Below are positions 34,066-43,271 of a stretch of DNA of 64,000 nucleotides, in pieces (the stretch's first letter is position 1; every line of letters starts with the position of its first letter). The notes under the pieces were generated by a model. That model was not told the DNA's origin. It made no database searches and worked only from the letters and a program-made list of their open reading frames with translations. Source of the stretch: CAVOEB01 sp965249645 (GTDB lineage: Bacteria > Pseudomonadota > Alphaproteobacteria > UBA828 > JAPUJA01). The stretch spans positions 434,001 to 498,000 of the forward strand of contig CBDFML010000011.1 of NCBI GenBank assembly GCA_965249645.1. The letters run 5' to 3'. Both the position numbers and the translations under genes were made by a program.

Positions 34066-34788
34066 ATGGGACGAGTGGCGATTGTAACAGGCGGGACCCG
34101 CGGCATCGGTGCCGCCGTCTCGGTGGTGTTGAGGGACGCGGACTATGAGGTCGCGGCGATCTACCATGCGAGCGACGACACCGCCCAGGCGTTCGCCGCC
34201 CAATCCGGCGTCGCCGTTTACAAGTGGGACGTGGGCAATTTCGATGCTTGCACCGAGGGTGTTGCGCGCGTCGAGGCCGATCTCGGACCGGTCGACGTGC
34301 TGGTCAACAACGCGGGCATCACCCGCGACGCGACTATCCACAAAATGACCTTCGAGCAGTGGAACACGGTCCTCCAGACCGATCTCTCGTCCTGCTTTAA
34401 TATGTGCCGCCAGGTTATGCCCGGCATGCGCGAACGCGGCTTTGGACGCGTCGTCAATGTCGGCTCGATCAACGGCCAGGCGGGCCAGTACGGTCAGGTC
34501 AACTATGCGGCGGCAAAGTCGGGCATCCACGGCTTCACCAAGGCGCTGGCCCAGGAAGGCGCTGCCAAGGGCATCACCGCCAACGCGATCGCGCCGGGCT
34601 ATGTGGATACCGACATGGTGCGCGCCGTGCCCGAAGAGGTGCTGCAGAAGATCATCGCCAAGATCCCGGTCGGCCGGCTCGGCAAGCCCGAGGATATCGC
34701 GCGCGGCGTGCTGTTCCTGGTTGCCGACGAAGCCGGCTTCGTCAACGGCTCGACCCTGTCGATCAACGGCGGCCACCACATGTATTGA
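34066..34788 (+). CDS. phaB: Acetoacetyl-CoA reductase
   Basis: A 240-aa short-chain dehydrogenase. TGGTRGIG (NADPH binding, residues 8-15), NNAGITRDATIHKM, the catalytic serine in NVGSINGQAGQYGQVNYAAA (with Tyr) and KSGIHGFTKALAQE (Lys) are all as in PhaB. It reduces acetoacetyl-CoA to (R)-3-hydroxybutyryl-CoA for PHB synthesis. The ATG at 34066 follows GAGGAATGAG. It lies downstream of the phaC-like gene, forming the PHB synthesis pair. Confidence 0.93.
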   Translation: MGRVAIVTGGTRGIGAAVSVVLRDADYEVAAIYHASDDTAQAFAAQSGVAVYKWDVGNFDACTEGVARVEADLGPVDVLVNNAGITRDATIHKMTFEQWNTVLQTDLSSCFNMCRQVMPGMRERGFGRVVNVGSINGQAGQYGQVNYAAAKSGIHGFTKALAQEGAAKGITANAIAPGYVDTDMVRAVPEEVLQKIIAKIPVGRLGKPEDIARGVLFLVADEAGFVNGSTLSINGGHHMY

Positions 34789-34835
34789 GAACCGGGCGGG
34801 CAAGACTTGCCCGCCGCCTGCGAAAGGAGAGGCCC

Positions 34836-35243
34836 ATGCCGACGGTTCGGATGGTCGAGTACGACGAGGCGAGCGCAACCGTCAAGGCGGTCTATGACGA
34901 CATCATGACCGTGAAGGGCATCGAGTTCGTGCCCAATTTCTGGAAGACGCTGGCGAGCCATCCGCCCCAGCTCGAGCGCATCTGGACGACGCTCAAGGCG
35001 GTTATGGCGTCCGGCCGGCTTGATCCTCTGACCAAGGAGATGATCGCCGTCGCGGTCAGCGCGACCAACCGCTGCACCTACTGCATCAACTCGCACACGC
35101 TGGCAGCGCGCAAGCTCGGCATGGACGACGAGATGCTGGGCGAACTGATGTCGGTGGTCGGCCTGTTCAACCAAACCAACCGGCTGGCGGACGGCTATCA
35201 GGTCGAGACCGACGCGCAAATCCTCGCCGCCCGGCCGGGCTAA
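34836..35243 (+). CDS. Carboxymuconolactone decarboxylase/AhpD-like peroxidase-related protein
   Basis: A 135-aa protein of the CMD/AhpD fold. The redox motif is CTYCINSH (residues 76-83) in a helix after TKEMIAVAVSATNR, the arrangement of alkylhydroperoxidase AhpD-like proteins. GAAAGGAGAGG precedes the ATG. It follows phaB by 47 bases and may be cotranscribed, but no link to PHB is evident. Probably a small thiol peroxidase or oxidoreductase; the natural substrate is unknown. Confidence 0.82.
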   Translation: MPTVRMVEYDEASATVKAVYDDIMTVKGIEFVPNFWKTLASHPPQLERIWTTLKAVMASGRLDPLTKEMIAVAVSATNRCTYCINSHTLAARKLGMDDEMLGELMSVVGLFNQTNRLADGYQVETDAQILAARPG

Positions 35244-35258
35244 GCGCCTCAAGAGGGT

Positions 35259-35870
35259 CTAAATGGCCTCCACCGGCTCTGTGTCGGCCATCAGCGGCTG
35301 CTTGCCGAAGGTGAAGAACCACATCCCTACGCCCTGGCGCGGCAGCCGCCATTTCTCGTCGGGAAAGCGGAAGTCGAGATAGCCTAGCGCGCAAGCGATG
35401 GTGATCAGCCCGATATTCATGCCTTTGCCGAACGTCTTCATCTCGTTCTTTTCCAACTGGTCGAGAATGCGAAACACCTTCTCTTTCTGGCGCACGTCCC
35501 AGTCCGGCGAACGCTCGCCCTCGGGCCGGCGACGCTCGTACATGCGCAGGACCGCCGCGTCGAGGATGCCGTCGCCCAGCGCCGCCCAGCGCAAAGCCTG
35601 CCAGCGCTCGGGCCCGGCGGGAGGAAACATTTTCGGCCCGTCATGCAGGCCGTCGAGATACTCGCAGATCACCCGGCTGTCGTAGAGTGCATCGCCCTCG
35701 TCGGTGATCAGGGTCGGGATCTTGCCGATCGGGTTGTCCTCCCCGATCGGGCTGTCGGGATCGCCCGGATTGGTTCGGATCAGCTCGATTTGCTCACGCA
35801 AGCCGGTTTCGATGGCTACGGCGAGAACCTTGCGGACGTAAGGCGAGGTTGGCCAGGCGTGCAATTTCAT
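35259..35870 (-). CDS. Glutathione S-transferase family protein
   Basis: A 203-aa GST. The N-terminal thioredoxin-like domain begins MKLHAWPTSPYVRKVLAVA with Ser at the usual catalytic position, continues with GKIPTLITDEGDALYDSRVICEYLD (glutathione-binding loop), and is followed by an all-helical C-terminal domain. This matches the small bacterial GSTs annotated as detoxification or disulfide-handling enzymes. It is convergent with the AhpD-like gene and stands alone. Confidence 0.85.
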   Translation of the reverse strand: MKLHAWPTSPYVRKVLAVAIETGLREQIELIRTNPGDPDSPIGEDNPIGKIPTLITDEGDALYDSRVICEYLDGLHDGPKMFPPAGPERWQALRWAALGDGILDAAVLRMYERRRPEGERSPDWDVRQKEKVFRILDQLEKNEMKTFGKGMNIGLITIACALGYLDFRFPDEKWRLPRQGVGMWFFTFGKQPLMADTEPVEAI

Positions 35871-35974
35871 TGTTCAGGTCTCCAAACGGTGCTGCGGCCC
35901 AGCCGCCACCGAGAGATTAACATTCGGCCCGTGCCACGGCCAGCGGGCCTCGCGACTATGCTAAACTGGTTCCC

Positions 35975-36751
35975 ATGCGGCCAGATATCGTCGATTGCGA
36001 AACCTTCTACGCCAGTCGCCTCGGTCATGTGGCGCGGCGCATTGTGTGGCGCGCCGTACGCGAGGTCTGGCCCGACCTGCATGGCCTGACCCTGGCCGGG
36101 ATTGGCCATGCCACGCCCTATTTGCCGCCCTTTCTGAGCGAGGCGGAGCGAGTCGTGGCCTTCATGCCCGCGTCCCACGGCGTCCGTCCCTGGCCGGCGG
36201 ACGGGCTGCGCCTGGTCGCGCTCGCGGACGACGCCGACCTGCCCCTGCCCGACGGCGCGCTCGACCGTGTCCTGCTCGTCCATGGCCTCGAACACGGCGC
36301 GCCGGTGCGCCCGATGCTGCGCGAAATCTGGCGCGTTCTCGCCGACGGCGGCCGCCTGCTTTGTGTTGTGCCCAACCGGCGCGGCCTGTGGGCGCGGGTC
36401 GAACGCACGCCGTTTGGTGCCGGCCGTCCGTATTCGCCCAATCAGCTGCGCGAGTTGCTGCGCGACAATCTGTTTGCGCCGGGGCCGGCCGGCGCCGCGC
36501 TCTTTCTGCCGCCGGCCCGCTCGACCATGTTACTGCGCACCGCCGGGGTGTGGGAGCGATTGGGCCGCCGCTGGGGCTCGCCCTTCGCCGGGGTGATTTT
36601 ATTAGAGGCGACCAAGCAGATTTACGGCGCACGGCCCGAGGGGGCGGGCGAGGCCGTTCGCCGGCGGATTTATGTTCCGGCTCCCGGGGTCGATGCGTTT
36701 GATTCGTGGCACGAGACGCCACCGCCGCGTCGCCGCGAGCCCGCCACCTAG
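35975..36751 (+). CDS. Class I SAM-dependent methyltransferase, divergent
   Basis: A 258-aa methyltransferase-like protein. The nucleotide-binding region reads LTLAGIGHATPYLPPFL in place of the usual GCGTG-type loop, and the core continues with LPLPDGALDRVLLVHGLEHG (acidic, post-I) and LADGGRLLCVVPNRRGLWARVE, typical of Methyltransf_11 proteins of alphaproteobacteria. The degenerate motif I suggests altered SAM binding. It converges on metW, their stops overlapping in CTAG. Substrate unknown. Confidence 0.7.
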   Translation: MRPDIVDCETFYASRLGHVARRIVWRAVREVWPDLHGLTLAGIGHATPYLPPFLSEAERVVAFMPASHGVRPWPADGLRLVALADDADLPLPDGALDRVLLVHGLEHGAPVRPMLREIWRVLADGGRLLCVVPNRRGLWARVERTPFGAGRPYSPNQLRELLRDNLFAPGPAGAALFLPPARSTMLLRTAGVWERLGRRWGSPFAGVILLEATKQIYGARPEGAGEAVRRRIYVPAPGVDAFDSWHETPPPRRREPAT

Positions 36752-37383
36752 GAGCGCCCGAGCAGAAAGACGCCCTGTTCGCCCATAAGATTAGCAACCC
36801 GCCCGACTCCCCTGAAGCGATTCACTTGACCCCGGTTGTTGACCGTAAGCGCTCGCTCGATGGTGATGCCGAGCTCGCCGCTCAAATTAAGGAAGTCGCG
36901 GATCGAGCACAGGTGGATGTTCGGTGTGTCCCACCACAGGTTGGGCAATGCCCCGGTGACGGGCATGCAACCGTGCCACAACAGGTAGAGGCGCGAGCGC
37001 CAGTAACCCATGTTGGGGAACGACACGATGGCGCAATTGCCTATGCGTAAAAGTTCAAGCAGCAATTTCCGCGGGCGGCGTGCCGCGGGCAGGGTCTGGC
37101 TGAGGATCACATAGTCGAACGAATCGTCGGGATAGTCGCCGAGATCGAGATCGACGTCGCCCTGGACCACCGAGAGGCCGCGGCTGACGCAGGCGTTCAC
37201 CCCGGCTTGGCTCAATTCGATGCCGCGCCCATCCACATCCTTTTCAGTCACCAGGTATTCGAGCAACGTCCCTTCGCCGCAGCCCAGATCGAGCACTCGG
37301 GCGCCCGGCGCTACCATGTCGGCAATCAGCTGGAGATCGACCCGGATTGTGGCCCCGTCGGCCGCCGGCGTGCTCGGGGTCAT
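36748..37383 (-). CDS. metW: Methionine biosynthesis protein MetW
   Basis: A 211-aa methyltransferase-fold protein. VLDLGCGEGTLLEYL (motif I, residues 30-44), DYVILSQTLPAARRPRKLL and NMGYWRSRLYLLWHGCMP are signature MetW sequences. MetW works with MetX in the homoserine acylation step; in Pseudomonas and Rhizobiales the two genes are always adjacent. Its ATG overlaps the metX stop (ATGA, 37380-37383), so the two are translationally coupled. Confidence 0.93.
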   Translation of the reverse strand: MTPSTPAADGATIRVDLQLIADMVAPGARVLDLGCGEGTLLEYLVTEKDVDGRGIELSQAGVNACVSRGLSVVQGDVDLDLGDYPDDSFDYVILSQTLPAARRPRKLLLELLRIGNCAIVSFPNMGYWRSRLYLLWHGCMPVTGALPNLWWDTPNIHLCSIRDFLNLSGELGITIERALTVNNRGQVNRFRGVGRVANLMGEQGVFLLGRS

Positions 37384-38561
37384 GTCAGGCCGCGGTGGCG
37401 CGCCGCACCCTGAAGGAAGCCCGCGAGGGTGCGCAGAAACTCGGGTTCATCGAGCAGGAAGGCGTCATGACCCTTGTCGGTCTCGATTTCCGCGAAGCTC
37501 ACATTGGCCGCCACACCGTTCAGCGCGCGCACGATCTCGCGGTTCTCCGCGGTCGGGTAAAGCCAGTCGCTGGTAAACGAGAACACGCACACCCGTGCGC
37601 TCACCTTGCGGAAGGCTTCGACCAGCGAGCCGCTATGCTCCGCGGGCAAGTCGAAATAATCCATTGCTCGCGTGATGTAGAGGTAGGAATTGGCATCGAA
37701 GCGGTCCGTAAACATTGCGCCCTGATGGCGCAGATAGCTCTCGACCTGGAAGTCCGCGTCGAACCCGAAGGTCAGCGCGCTGCGGTCCTGCAGGGCGCGC
37801 CCGAACTTTCGGTGCAGCGCGGTCTCCGAAAGATAGGTGATATGGGCGGCCATGCGCGCGACCGCCAGCCCACGCACCGGGCGCGTGCCGTGGCGCGCAT
37901 AGTCGCCTCCGTGCCAGTCCGGATCGGCCATGATTGCCTGTCGGCCGACCTCGTTGAACGCGATGTTCTGGGCCGAATGGGTCGCCGAGGTCGCGATGGG
38001 CACGGCCGAGAACACCCGTTCGGGATAGCACACCATCCATTCGAGCACCTGCATCCCGCCCATCGAGCCGCCCGTTACGCAGAACAGTTCATCGATACCA
38101 AGCGCGTCGAACAACAGCGCCTGCGCGCGCACCATGTCGCGGATCGTGATGACCGGGAAGTTTGGCCCCCAGGCATGGCCCGTTGCCGGGTCGACGTCCG
38201 ACGGACCGGTTGTGCCCATGCAGCCGCCCAGCACGTTGCACGCGATGACGAAATAGCGGTCCGTATCCAGCGGTTTGCCGGGGCCGACCATAGTGGTCCA
38301 CCAGCCGGGCCGGCTGGTGATCTCAGCGGGCGGATCGCACAGAAACTGGTCGCCGGTCAGCGCATGGCAGACCAAAATCGCATTGCTCTTGGCTTCGTTC
38401 AGCGTGCCGTAGCTCTCGTACGCCATCCGGAACGGGCCAAATGTCGCGCCGCTGTCGAGCTGCAAGGGCTCCGTTGCTGCCAACTCCACGGTGCGGAACG
38501 GCAGGCGGTCGCGTTCGGCGCCCGCGGTCAGATGGGTTTCGGGTCGGGTGGGCGAGGTCAT
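37380..38561 (-). CDS. metX: Homoserine O-acetyltransferase MetX
   Basis: A 393-aa alpha/beta hydrolase. The nucleophile serine lies in VTGGSMGGMQVLEW, the aspartate in FTSDWLYPTAE and the histidine in KGHDAFLLD; GPFRMAYESYGTLNEAKSNA is the typical N-terminal signature. It acylates homoserine in methionine synthesis. The start ATG at 38561 lies about 30 bases from the predicted transcription start, so the leader is too short for a SAM riboswitch. It is followed by metW. Confidence 0.94.
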   Translation of the reverse strand: MTSPTRPETHLTAGAERDRLPFRTVELAATEPLQLDSGATFGPFRMAYESYGTLNEAKSNAILVCHALTGDQFLCDPPAEITSRPGWWTTMVGPGKPLDTDRYFVIACNVLGGCMGTTGPSDVDPATGHAWGPNFPVITIRDMVRAQALLFDALGIDELFCVTGGSMGGMQVLEWMVCYPERVFSAVPIATSATHSAQNIAFNEVGRQAIMADPDWHGGDYARHGTRPVRGLAVARMAAHITYLSETALHRKFGRALQDRSALTFGFDADFQVESYLRHQGAMFTDRFDANSYLYITRAMDYFDLPAEHSGSLVEAFRKVSARVCVFSFTSDWLYPTAENREIVRALNGVAANVSFAEIETDKGHDAFLLDEPEFLRTLAGFLQGAARHRGLT

Positions 38562-38598
38562 TGCGTGTTTCGGGGTCGGGGTTGTCGGATGCTGCCCA

Positions 38599-38628
38599 TA
38601 GCTAGGTGTCCGGGCGCTGTTCTGTCAA
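38599..38628 (-). promoter_or_regulatory. Putative sigma70 promoter of metXW
   Basis: On the minus strand a perfect TTGACA (38628-38623) and TAGCTA (38604-38599) are separated by 18 bases. The element is about 38 bases upstream of the metX ATG. Confidence 0.5.
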
Positions 38629-38698
38629 TGTTTTCTTTGATTTTAGACCTTTACCGGACTATGACTAGCCGACCTTCGACCTTGGCAGAACGCTTGAA

Positions 38699-39529
38699 AT
38701 GGCCGCATCGGACGAGTCCATTGACGCGCTGCGCCGTGATATCGACAGGCTCGACGACGCCCTTCACGATCTTCTGATGCGCCGTGCCGAGCTGGCTGAG
38801 CGAATCGGTGCCGCAAAGCGCCGCGACGGCGCACCACGCTCGTTCATGCGGGCGGGGCGCGAAGCGCGCATCATGCGCCATTTGCTTGCGCGCCATGGCG
38901 GCGCGTTTTCGAGCCAGGCGATGGTGCGTATCTGGCGCGAGATCATTTCCGGCACGTTGAGCATCGAAGCGCCGCAATCCCTGGTTATGGCGCCCGCGTG
39001 CGACGAGACCGAGGCTGTGCTCTACCGCGACGGCGTGCGCGATTATTTTGGCTCGGCCACGCCCCTTGCGTTGCGCCCTGATGCGCAGGCAGTGCTCGAC
39101 GATCTGGAATCCGGTGCCGCAACCATCGGCGTGCTGCCCACACCCCGGCTGGGTATGGGTGCGGACTGGTGGCAGCGCCTCGCCGACCGGCCCGCACCGC
39201 GCGTTGTCGTGCGCCTGCCTGTACTGGACGGCGTGAACGCCGGGCCCGCGGCCTACGCCCTGGCGATGATCGAGCCCGAACCCTCGGGCGACGATATGTC
39301 CCTGCTGGTCGCCGCCTGCTCGACCGAGCTCTCGACCGAGGCCGTGTGCGAGCAGCTCTCGGCATCGGGCTTCGAGGCCCGAATGATCGATAGCGTCGTG
39401 TCCGCAGCCCTCGTCGAGGTCGCGGGATTCGTCGCGGCGGACGATGCGCGACTGGCCGCAACCACCGGCGAGGGCATTTCGGCGCTCACCGTAATCGGCG
39501 CTTTCGCTTCTCCGCTGGAGGCCGGGTGA
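38699..39529 (+). CDS. Chorismate mutase (AroQ type) with C-terminal domain
   Basis: A 276-aa protein. The first 90 residues are an AroQ helical chorismate mutase (IDALRRDIDRLDDALHDLLMRRAELAERIGAAK shown only by its ends; conserved Arg, Lys and Glu positions are present). The remaining 180 residues resemble a degenerate prephenate dehydratase-like domain (YFGSATPLALRP, then ACSTELSTEAVCEQLSASGFEARMID with ACT-like look). It converts chorismate to prephenate. It overlaps hisC by one base and is the first gene of a mutase-hisC-tyrA operon, i.e. tyrosine/phenylalanine synthesis. Dehydratase activity is doubtful. Confidence 0.82.
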   Translation: MAASDESIDALRRDIDRLDDALHDLLMRRAELAERIGAAKRRDGAPRSFMRAGREARIMRHLLARHGGAFSSQAMVRIWREIISGTLSIEAPQSLVMAPACDETEAVLYRDGVRDYFGSATPLALRPDAQAVLDDLESGAATIGVLPTPRLGMGADWWQRLADRPAPRVVVRLPVLDGVNAGPAAYALAMIEPEPSGDDMSLLVAACSTELSTEAVCEQLSASGFEARMIDSVVSAALVEVAGFVAADDARLAATTGEGISALTVIGAFASPLEAG

Positions 39530-40632
39530 TGAGCGCTCCGGTTCCCTGTCCCGGTATTCTCGAAATTTCGCCCTATGTCGGCGGCAAATCGACGCTCGTC
39601 GGCGTCGAGCGCGCAATCAAGCTCGCGTCGAACGAATCCGCGCTGGGCCCGAGCCCCCGGGCGGTCGAGGCCTACCAGGAGGCGGCCGGGCGGCTTCATC
39701 GCTACCCCGACGGCGGCGCCGATGCGCTGCGTGTGGCGCTGGGCGAGGCCCATGGGCTCGATCCCGCGCGTCTGGTCTGTGGCAGCGGGTCCGACGAGCT
39801 GCTCGACCTGCTTGCCCGGGCCTATGCCGGGCCCGGCGACGAGGTGCTGTACAGCGCCCACGGGTTTCTCATGTATCCGATCGCGGCGCTCAGTGTCGGC
39901 GCGACGCCCGTCGTTGCGCCCGAGCGGGAGCGCGTGGCCGACGTCGATGCGCTGCTGGGCGCGCTTACTCCGCGCACCCGGCTGGTCTACCTCGCCAACC
40001 CGAACAACCCGACCGGCACATACTTGGCGGCGGATGAACTTGCACGCCTCCATCGCGGCCTGCCCGGCGACGTCCTGCTCGTCATCGACGCGGCTTACGC
40101 GGAGTTCGTCGAGGCTGCGGATTACTCGGTAGGGATCGAGCTCGTCGAAGCCGGAGAAAACGTCGTGATGACCCGGACCTTTTCCAAGATCCACGGGCTG
40201 GCCGCGCTGCGGCTCGGTTGGGCCTATGGCCCGGCGGCAGTGATCGACGTCGTGCACCGCATTCGGGGGCCGTTCAACGTCACCGGCCCCGCCCAGGCGG
40301 CCGGGCTGGCGGCGCTGCACGATACCGACTGGGTTGAGGCCGCGCGCCGCCACAACGCCACATGGCGCGAATGGTTTTCCGAGTGTTTACGTGAGCTCGG
40401 ATTCGAGGTGCCGCCCAGCGTTTGCAACTTCGTGCTCGTCCTGTTTCCGGACGAGCCCGGGTGCGACGCCGCGTCGGCCGATGCCTTTCTCCAGGCGCGC
40501 GGGATCATCGTGCGCGACGTTTCGGGCTACGGCCTGTCCAACACCTTGCGGGTCTCCATCGGTACCGAACCGGAGATGCGCGCCGCGGCCGATGCCTTTG
40601 CCGCCTTCATGGAGCACGCCGATGGCCACTGA
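39529..40632 (+). CDS. hisC: Histidinol-phosphate/aromatic aminotransferase HisC
   Basis: A 367-aa class I/II aminotransferase. KLASNESALGPSP at the start, CGSGSDELLDLLARA, YLANPNNPTGTYL, the VIDAAYAEF segment and the PLP lysine in TRTFSKIHGLAALRLGW identify HisC-type enzymes. The neighbouring chorismate mutase and tyrA genes suggest that it acts mainly on aromatic keto acids, as in several alphaproteobacteria where one HisC serves both pathways. The ATG at 39529 overlaps the mutase TGA; a GTG just upstream (39526) is an alternative. Confidence 0.88.
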   Translation: MSAPVPCPGILEISPYVGGKSTLVGVERAIKLASNESALGPSPRAVEAYQEAAGRLHRYPDGGADALRVALGEAHGLDPARLVCGSGSDELLDLLARAYAGPGDEVLYSAHGFLMYPIAALSVGATPVVAPERERVADVDALLGALTPRTRLVYLANPNNPTGTYLAADELARLHRGLPGDVLLVIDAAYAEFVEAADYSVGIELVEAGENVVMTRTFSKIHGLAALRLGWAYGPAAVIDVVHRIRGPFNVTGPAQAAGLAALHDTDWVEAARRHNATWREWFSECLRELGFEVPPSVCNFVLVLFPDEPGCDAASADAFLQARGIIVRDVSGYGLSNTLRVSIGTEPEMRAAADAFAAFMEHADGH

Positions 40633-41509
40633 TCCCCTGTTCGACCGGCTCGCTCTGATCGGCGTTGGACTGATTGGCTCGTCCATCGCCCGTGTCGCCC
40701 AAAGCAAAGGCCTCGTGCGCGAGGTCGTCGCCTGCGCGCGCAGTGAGCAGACCCGCGCGAAGGCGCTTGAACTGGGTCTCGCCGGGCGTTCCGAGGCGGA
40801 CCCGGGCGCTGCCGTCGAGGGCGCCGATCTGGTCATCCTGTGCGCACCGGTCGGTGCCAACGCCGGCCTCGCCGAAGCGATGGCTCCCCATTTGGCGCCG
40901 GGCGCAATCGTCAGTGACGCGGGCTCGGTCAAAATGGCGGTGATCCGCGATGTGGCACCTCACCTGCCCGAGAGTGTCCATTTCGTACCTGCCCACCCGG
41001 TCGCGGGCACCGAAAACTCCGGTCCCGAAGCGGGCTTTGCCGAGTTGTTCGAGGGACGTTGGTGCATCCTCACGCCGCCCGAGGGCACCGATCCGGCGGC
41101 GGTTGAGCGGGTTGTGGAATTCTGGCGCGCTGCCGGCTCCAGGGTCGAGGTCATGGATGCGGCTCATCACGATGTGGTGCTCGCCATTACCTCTCACCTG
41201 CCACACCTCATTGCCTACAACATCGTCGACACGGTGGCCGACCTCGAGGCGACGACCAAGGCTGAAGTGTTCAAATACGCTGCCGGCGGATTTCGTGACT
41301 TCACCCGCATTGCGGCAAGCGATCCGGTGATGTGGCGCGACATTTTCGTGAACAACCGCGAGGCGGTGCTCGAGATGCTGGGCCGATTCTCCGAGGATCT
41401 TACCGCGCTGCAACGGGCGATCCGCCGGGGCGACGGTGAGCTTCTCGAAGAAGTCTTTACCCGCACCCGGGCAATTCGCAAGGGTGTGGTCGACGCCGGC
41501 CAGGCCTAG
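40622..41509 (+). CDS. tyrA: Prephenate/arogenate dehydrogenase
   Basis: A 295-aa TyrA. The NAD-binding motif is LIGVGLIGSSIARVAQ (residues 11-26). VSDAGSVKMAVI, FVPAHPVAGTENSGPEAG and DAAHHDVVLAITSHLPHLIAY, which carry the catalytic histidine and substrate contacts, are well conserved. It oxidises prephenate or arogenate toward tyrosine. It starts 11 bases inside the hisC 3' end. No ACT domain is attached. Confidence 0.92.
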   Translation: MATDPLFDRLALIGVGLIGSSIARVAQSKGLVREVVACARSEQTRAKALELGLAGRSEADPGAAVEGADLVILCAPVGANAGLAEAMAPHLAPGAIVSDAGSVKMAVIRDVAPHLPESVHFVPAHPVAGTENSGPEAGFAELFEGRWCILTPPEGTDPAAVERVVEFWRAAGSRVEVMDAAHHDVVLAITSHLPHLIAYNIVDTVADLEATTKAEVFKYAAGGFRDFTRIAASDPVMWRDIFVNNREAVLEMLGRFSEDLTALQRAIRRGDGELLEEVFTRTRAIRKGVVDAGQA

Positions 41510-41527
41510 CGCAATATTGCCCGCGTG

Positions 41528-42595
41528 CTACGACCCCGTATCGCTCGCGGGGGCGGGCGAGGGAACCACGGGCGGTATCCGGTCGATCGTCACGGGACCC
41601 ATTTTGAGTTCGCCGTCCTGCAGTGTGATCGGCACGCTGAGCACCGGGGGTCCGCCCTCAACCTTGGGCCGCGCAAGCAGGGTGAAGCCCAGCTTGTAGA
41701 GGGTCGCCTCGCCCAGCGGCACGAAGTCGTTGGCGGCGAGCAGGTCGATAATGTCGCCATGGCCGATGATGTCGGCAGTGAACGCGCCCAGCGGACGCAT
41801 CAAGCTGTCGACGGTTACGGTGCCAGTGGTCTCGACCTCGATCGGCCCCCAGAACAGGCCCATGCGGCCAACTTCGATTACGCCGCCCGCGTCGCGCCAG
41901 CGGGTGAGCGACGCGACCGGGGCATCGCCATCGGGCAGGGGGCCGGTCACTTGGGCGATGAGCGCGAAGTCGATGGGATGCTTGTGCAGCACCCAGCTCG
42001 CATCTTCGGGCACCAGCGCCTGGCTGACGCTAAGGCGCAGCTCTGCGCTGGGCGTGCGGTAGTCCGGGTCGGCGTCGTCGAAACGCCGGCCATCGATCGA
42101 CAACGCGGCCAGGCTGCCGGGAAAATCGACCCCCGGACGCGTGTAGGCGAGGTCACGGATCTCGCCGTGGAATTCCCGCACCTGTCCGTCGCCGAACACG
42201 GATAATTCGCCGGCCGCCTCTTTGATCAGGCAGGTGAAATCGAACCAGGCGTCGCCCGTAAAAAGGCTGATGTCGTGACGGCCGGGAAACGCGACGCCGA
42301 TGCGCCGCAGCGCCCACGGTCGGGCGGACAGGGTCAGGCGTTCCGCCTCCCAGTGCCAGCCTTCAGGCACATTGGTTACGTTGGGCTTGGTGATCTGCAC
42401 CTCGAAGCGGAAGGGAAAGCCGCCCACGGTGCGCTCGGCAAAGGCGATTTCATAACCTGCCGCCCGGTGCTCATCGGCCCACGCATCGACCCGCTCGCCC
42501 ACGGCCCCGGCGGCGATCAGCCAGAAAATTGCGTAGCCCCCCAGCAACACGACGATGCTGACGGTCCCGGCAATAGCCCAGGTTCTGCGTTTCAT
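41528..42595 (-). CDS. DUF2125-type periplasmic membrane-anchored protein
   Basis: A 355-aa protein with an N-terminal membrane anchor (RRTWAIAGTVSIVVLLGGYAIF) and a long beta-strand-rich periplasmic part rich in alternating hydrophobic residues (VGGFPFRFEVQITKPNVTNV, ALSIDGRRFDDADPDY and so on). This matches DUF2125 proteins of alphaproteobacteria, which have no known function. The start at 42595 (MKRRTW) is preferred to the open frame reaching 42679. It is convergent with tyrA and divergent from chaC. Confidence 0.78.
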   Translation of the reverse strand: MKRRTWAIAGTVSIVVLLGGYAIFWLIAAGAVGERVDAWADEHRAAGYEIAFAERTVGGFPFRFEVQITKPNVTNVPEGWHWEAERLTLSARPWALRRIGVAFPGRHDISLFTGDAWFDFTCLIKEAAGELSVFGDGQVREFHGEIRDLAYTRPGVDFPGSLAALSIDGRRFDDADPDYRTPSAELRLSVSQALVPEDASWVLHKHPIDFALIAQVTGPLPDGDAPVASLTRWRDAGGVIEVGRMGLFWGPIEVETTGTVTVDSLMRPLGAFTADIIGHGDIIDLLAANDFVPLGEATLYKLGFTLLARPKVEGGPPVLSVPITLQDGELKMGPVTIDRIPPVVPSPAPASDTGS

Positions 42596-42720
42596 TCCCC
42601 CCGCCACCTGCGTGCCGCGCGGATGGACGACCGCGCCAAGAGGCCGCAAAATGGTAAACACTCCTCCCGGCTTCGGCAAGTTGCCCGAAGATGCCCTGCG
42701 ATCCGAGGAATGCAGCTCTT

Positions 42721-43245
42721 ATGCCGCCACCCGCCGATGTCTGGGTCTTCGCCTACGGTTCGATCATGTGGAATCCGGGGTTTGCCCACCGCGAAGTTCG
42801 TCACGCGTTGTTGCGCGGCTATCACCGGGCGTTCTGTGTCTACTCGATTCACTATCGGGGTACGGTCGAGAGGCCCGGCTTGGTCTTCGGGCTCGATCGC
42901 GGTGGGGCGTGTCGGGGCCGGGTGTTTCGTGTCGCCGCCGCCGATGGCCGGAGCGTGCTCGCCACCCTCGACGCCCGGGAGAACATTTACGACGTTTATT
43001 TGCGTCGTACGCTGCGGGTCATGACGCCCGAGGGGCCGGTGTCTGCCGAGAGCTATGTGGTCGACCGGAAGGGGCCGCAATATGCCGGCAAACTGCCCCC
43101 GGCGCGCGTTCTGCCGATGCTTCGCGACGGTCGCGGCGTGGGCGGCACGGGCGTCGAGTATCTCGAGAACACCGTGCGCCATCTCGACGAGCTCGGCATC
43201 CCAGACGCCCGCCTGCACGAGTTGCTGCGCGCGCTCGGTCGCTAG
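42721..43245 (+). CDS. chaC: ChaC-type gamma-glutamylcyclotransferase
   Basis: A 174-aa protein with WVFAYGSIMWNPGF at the start (the YGSxxW substrate-binding signature), VFGLDRGGACRGRVFRV, and NTVRHLDELGI near the end. ChaC enzymes release 5-oxoproline from glutathione or gamma-glutamyl peptides in the cytoplasm. The upstream frame is open to 42691, but ATG 42721 gives the family N-terminus. With the gamma-glutamyltransferase at 19.5 kb it is a second glutathione-degrading enzyme in the window. Confidence 0.86.
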   Translation: MPPPADVWVFAYGSIMWNPGFAHREVRHALLRGYHRAFCVYSIHYRGTVERPGLVFGLDRGGACRGRVFRVAAADGRSVLATLDARENIYDVYLRRTLRVMTPEGPVSAESYVVDRKGPQYAGKLPPARVLPMLRDGRGVGGTGVEYLENTVRHLDELGIPDARLHELLRALGR

Positions 43246-43271
43246 AGACGGGCGCTAGCGCACACCGCCGC

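Noticed and set aside
38562..38698. Possible SAM-II riboswitch upstream of metX
   Set aside because: The predicted transcription start leaves only about 30 bases of leader and the SAM-II core was not seen.
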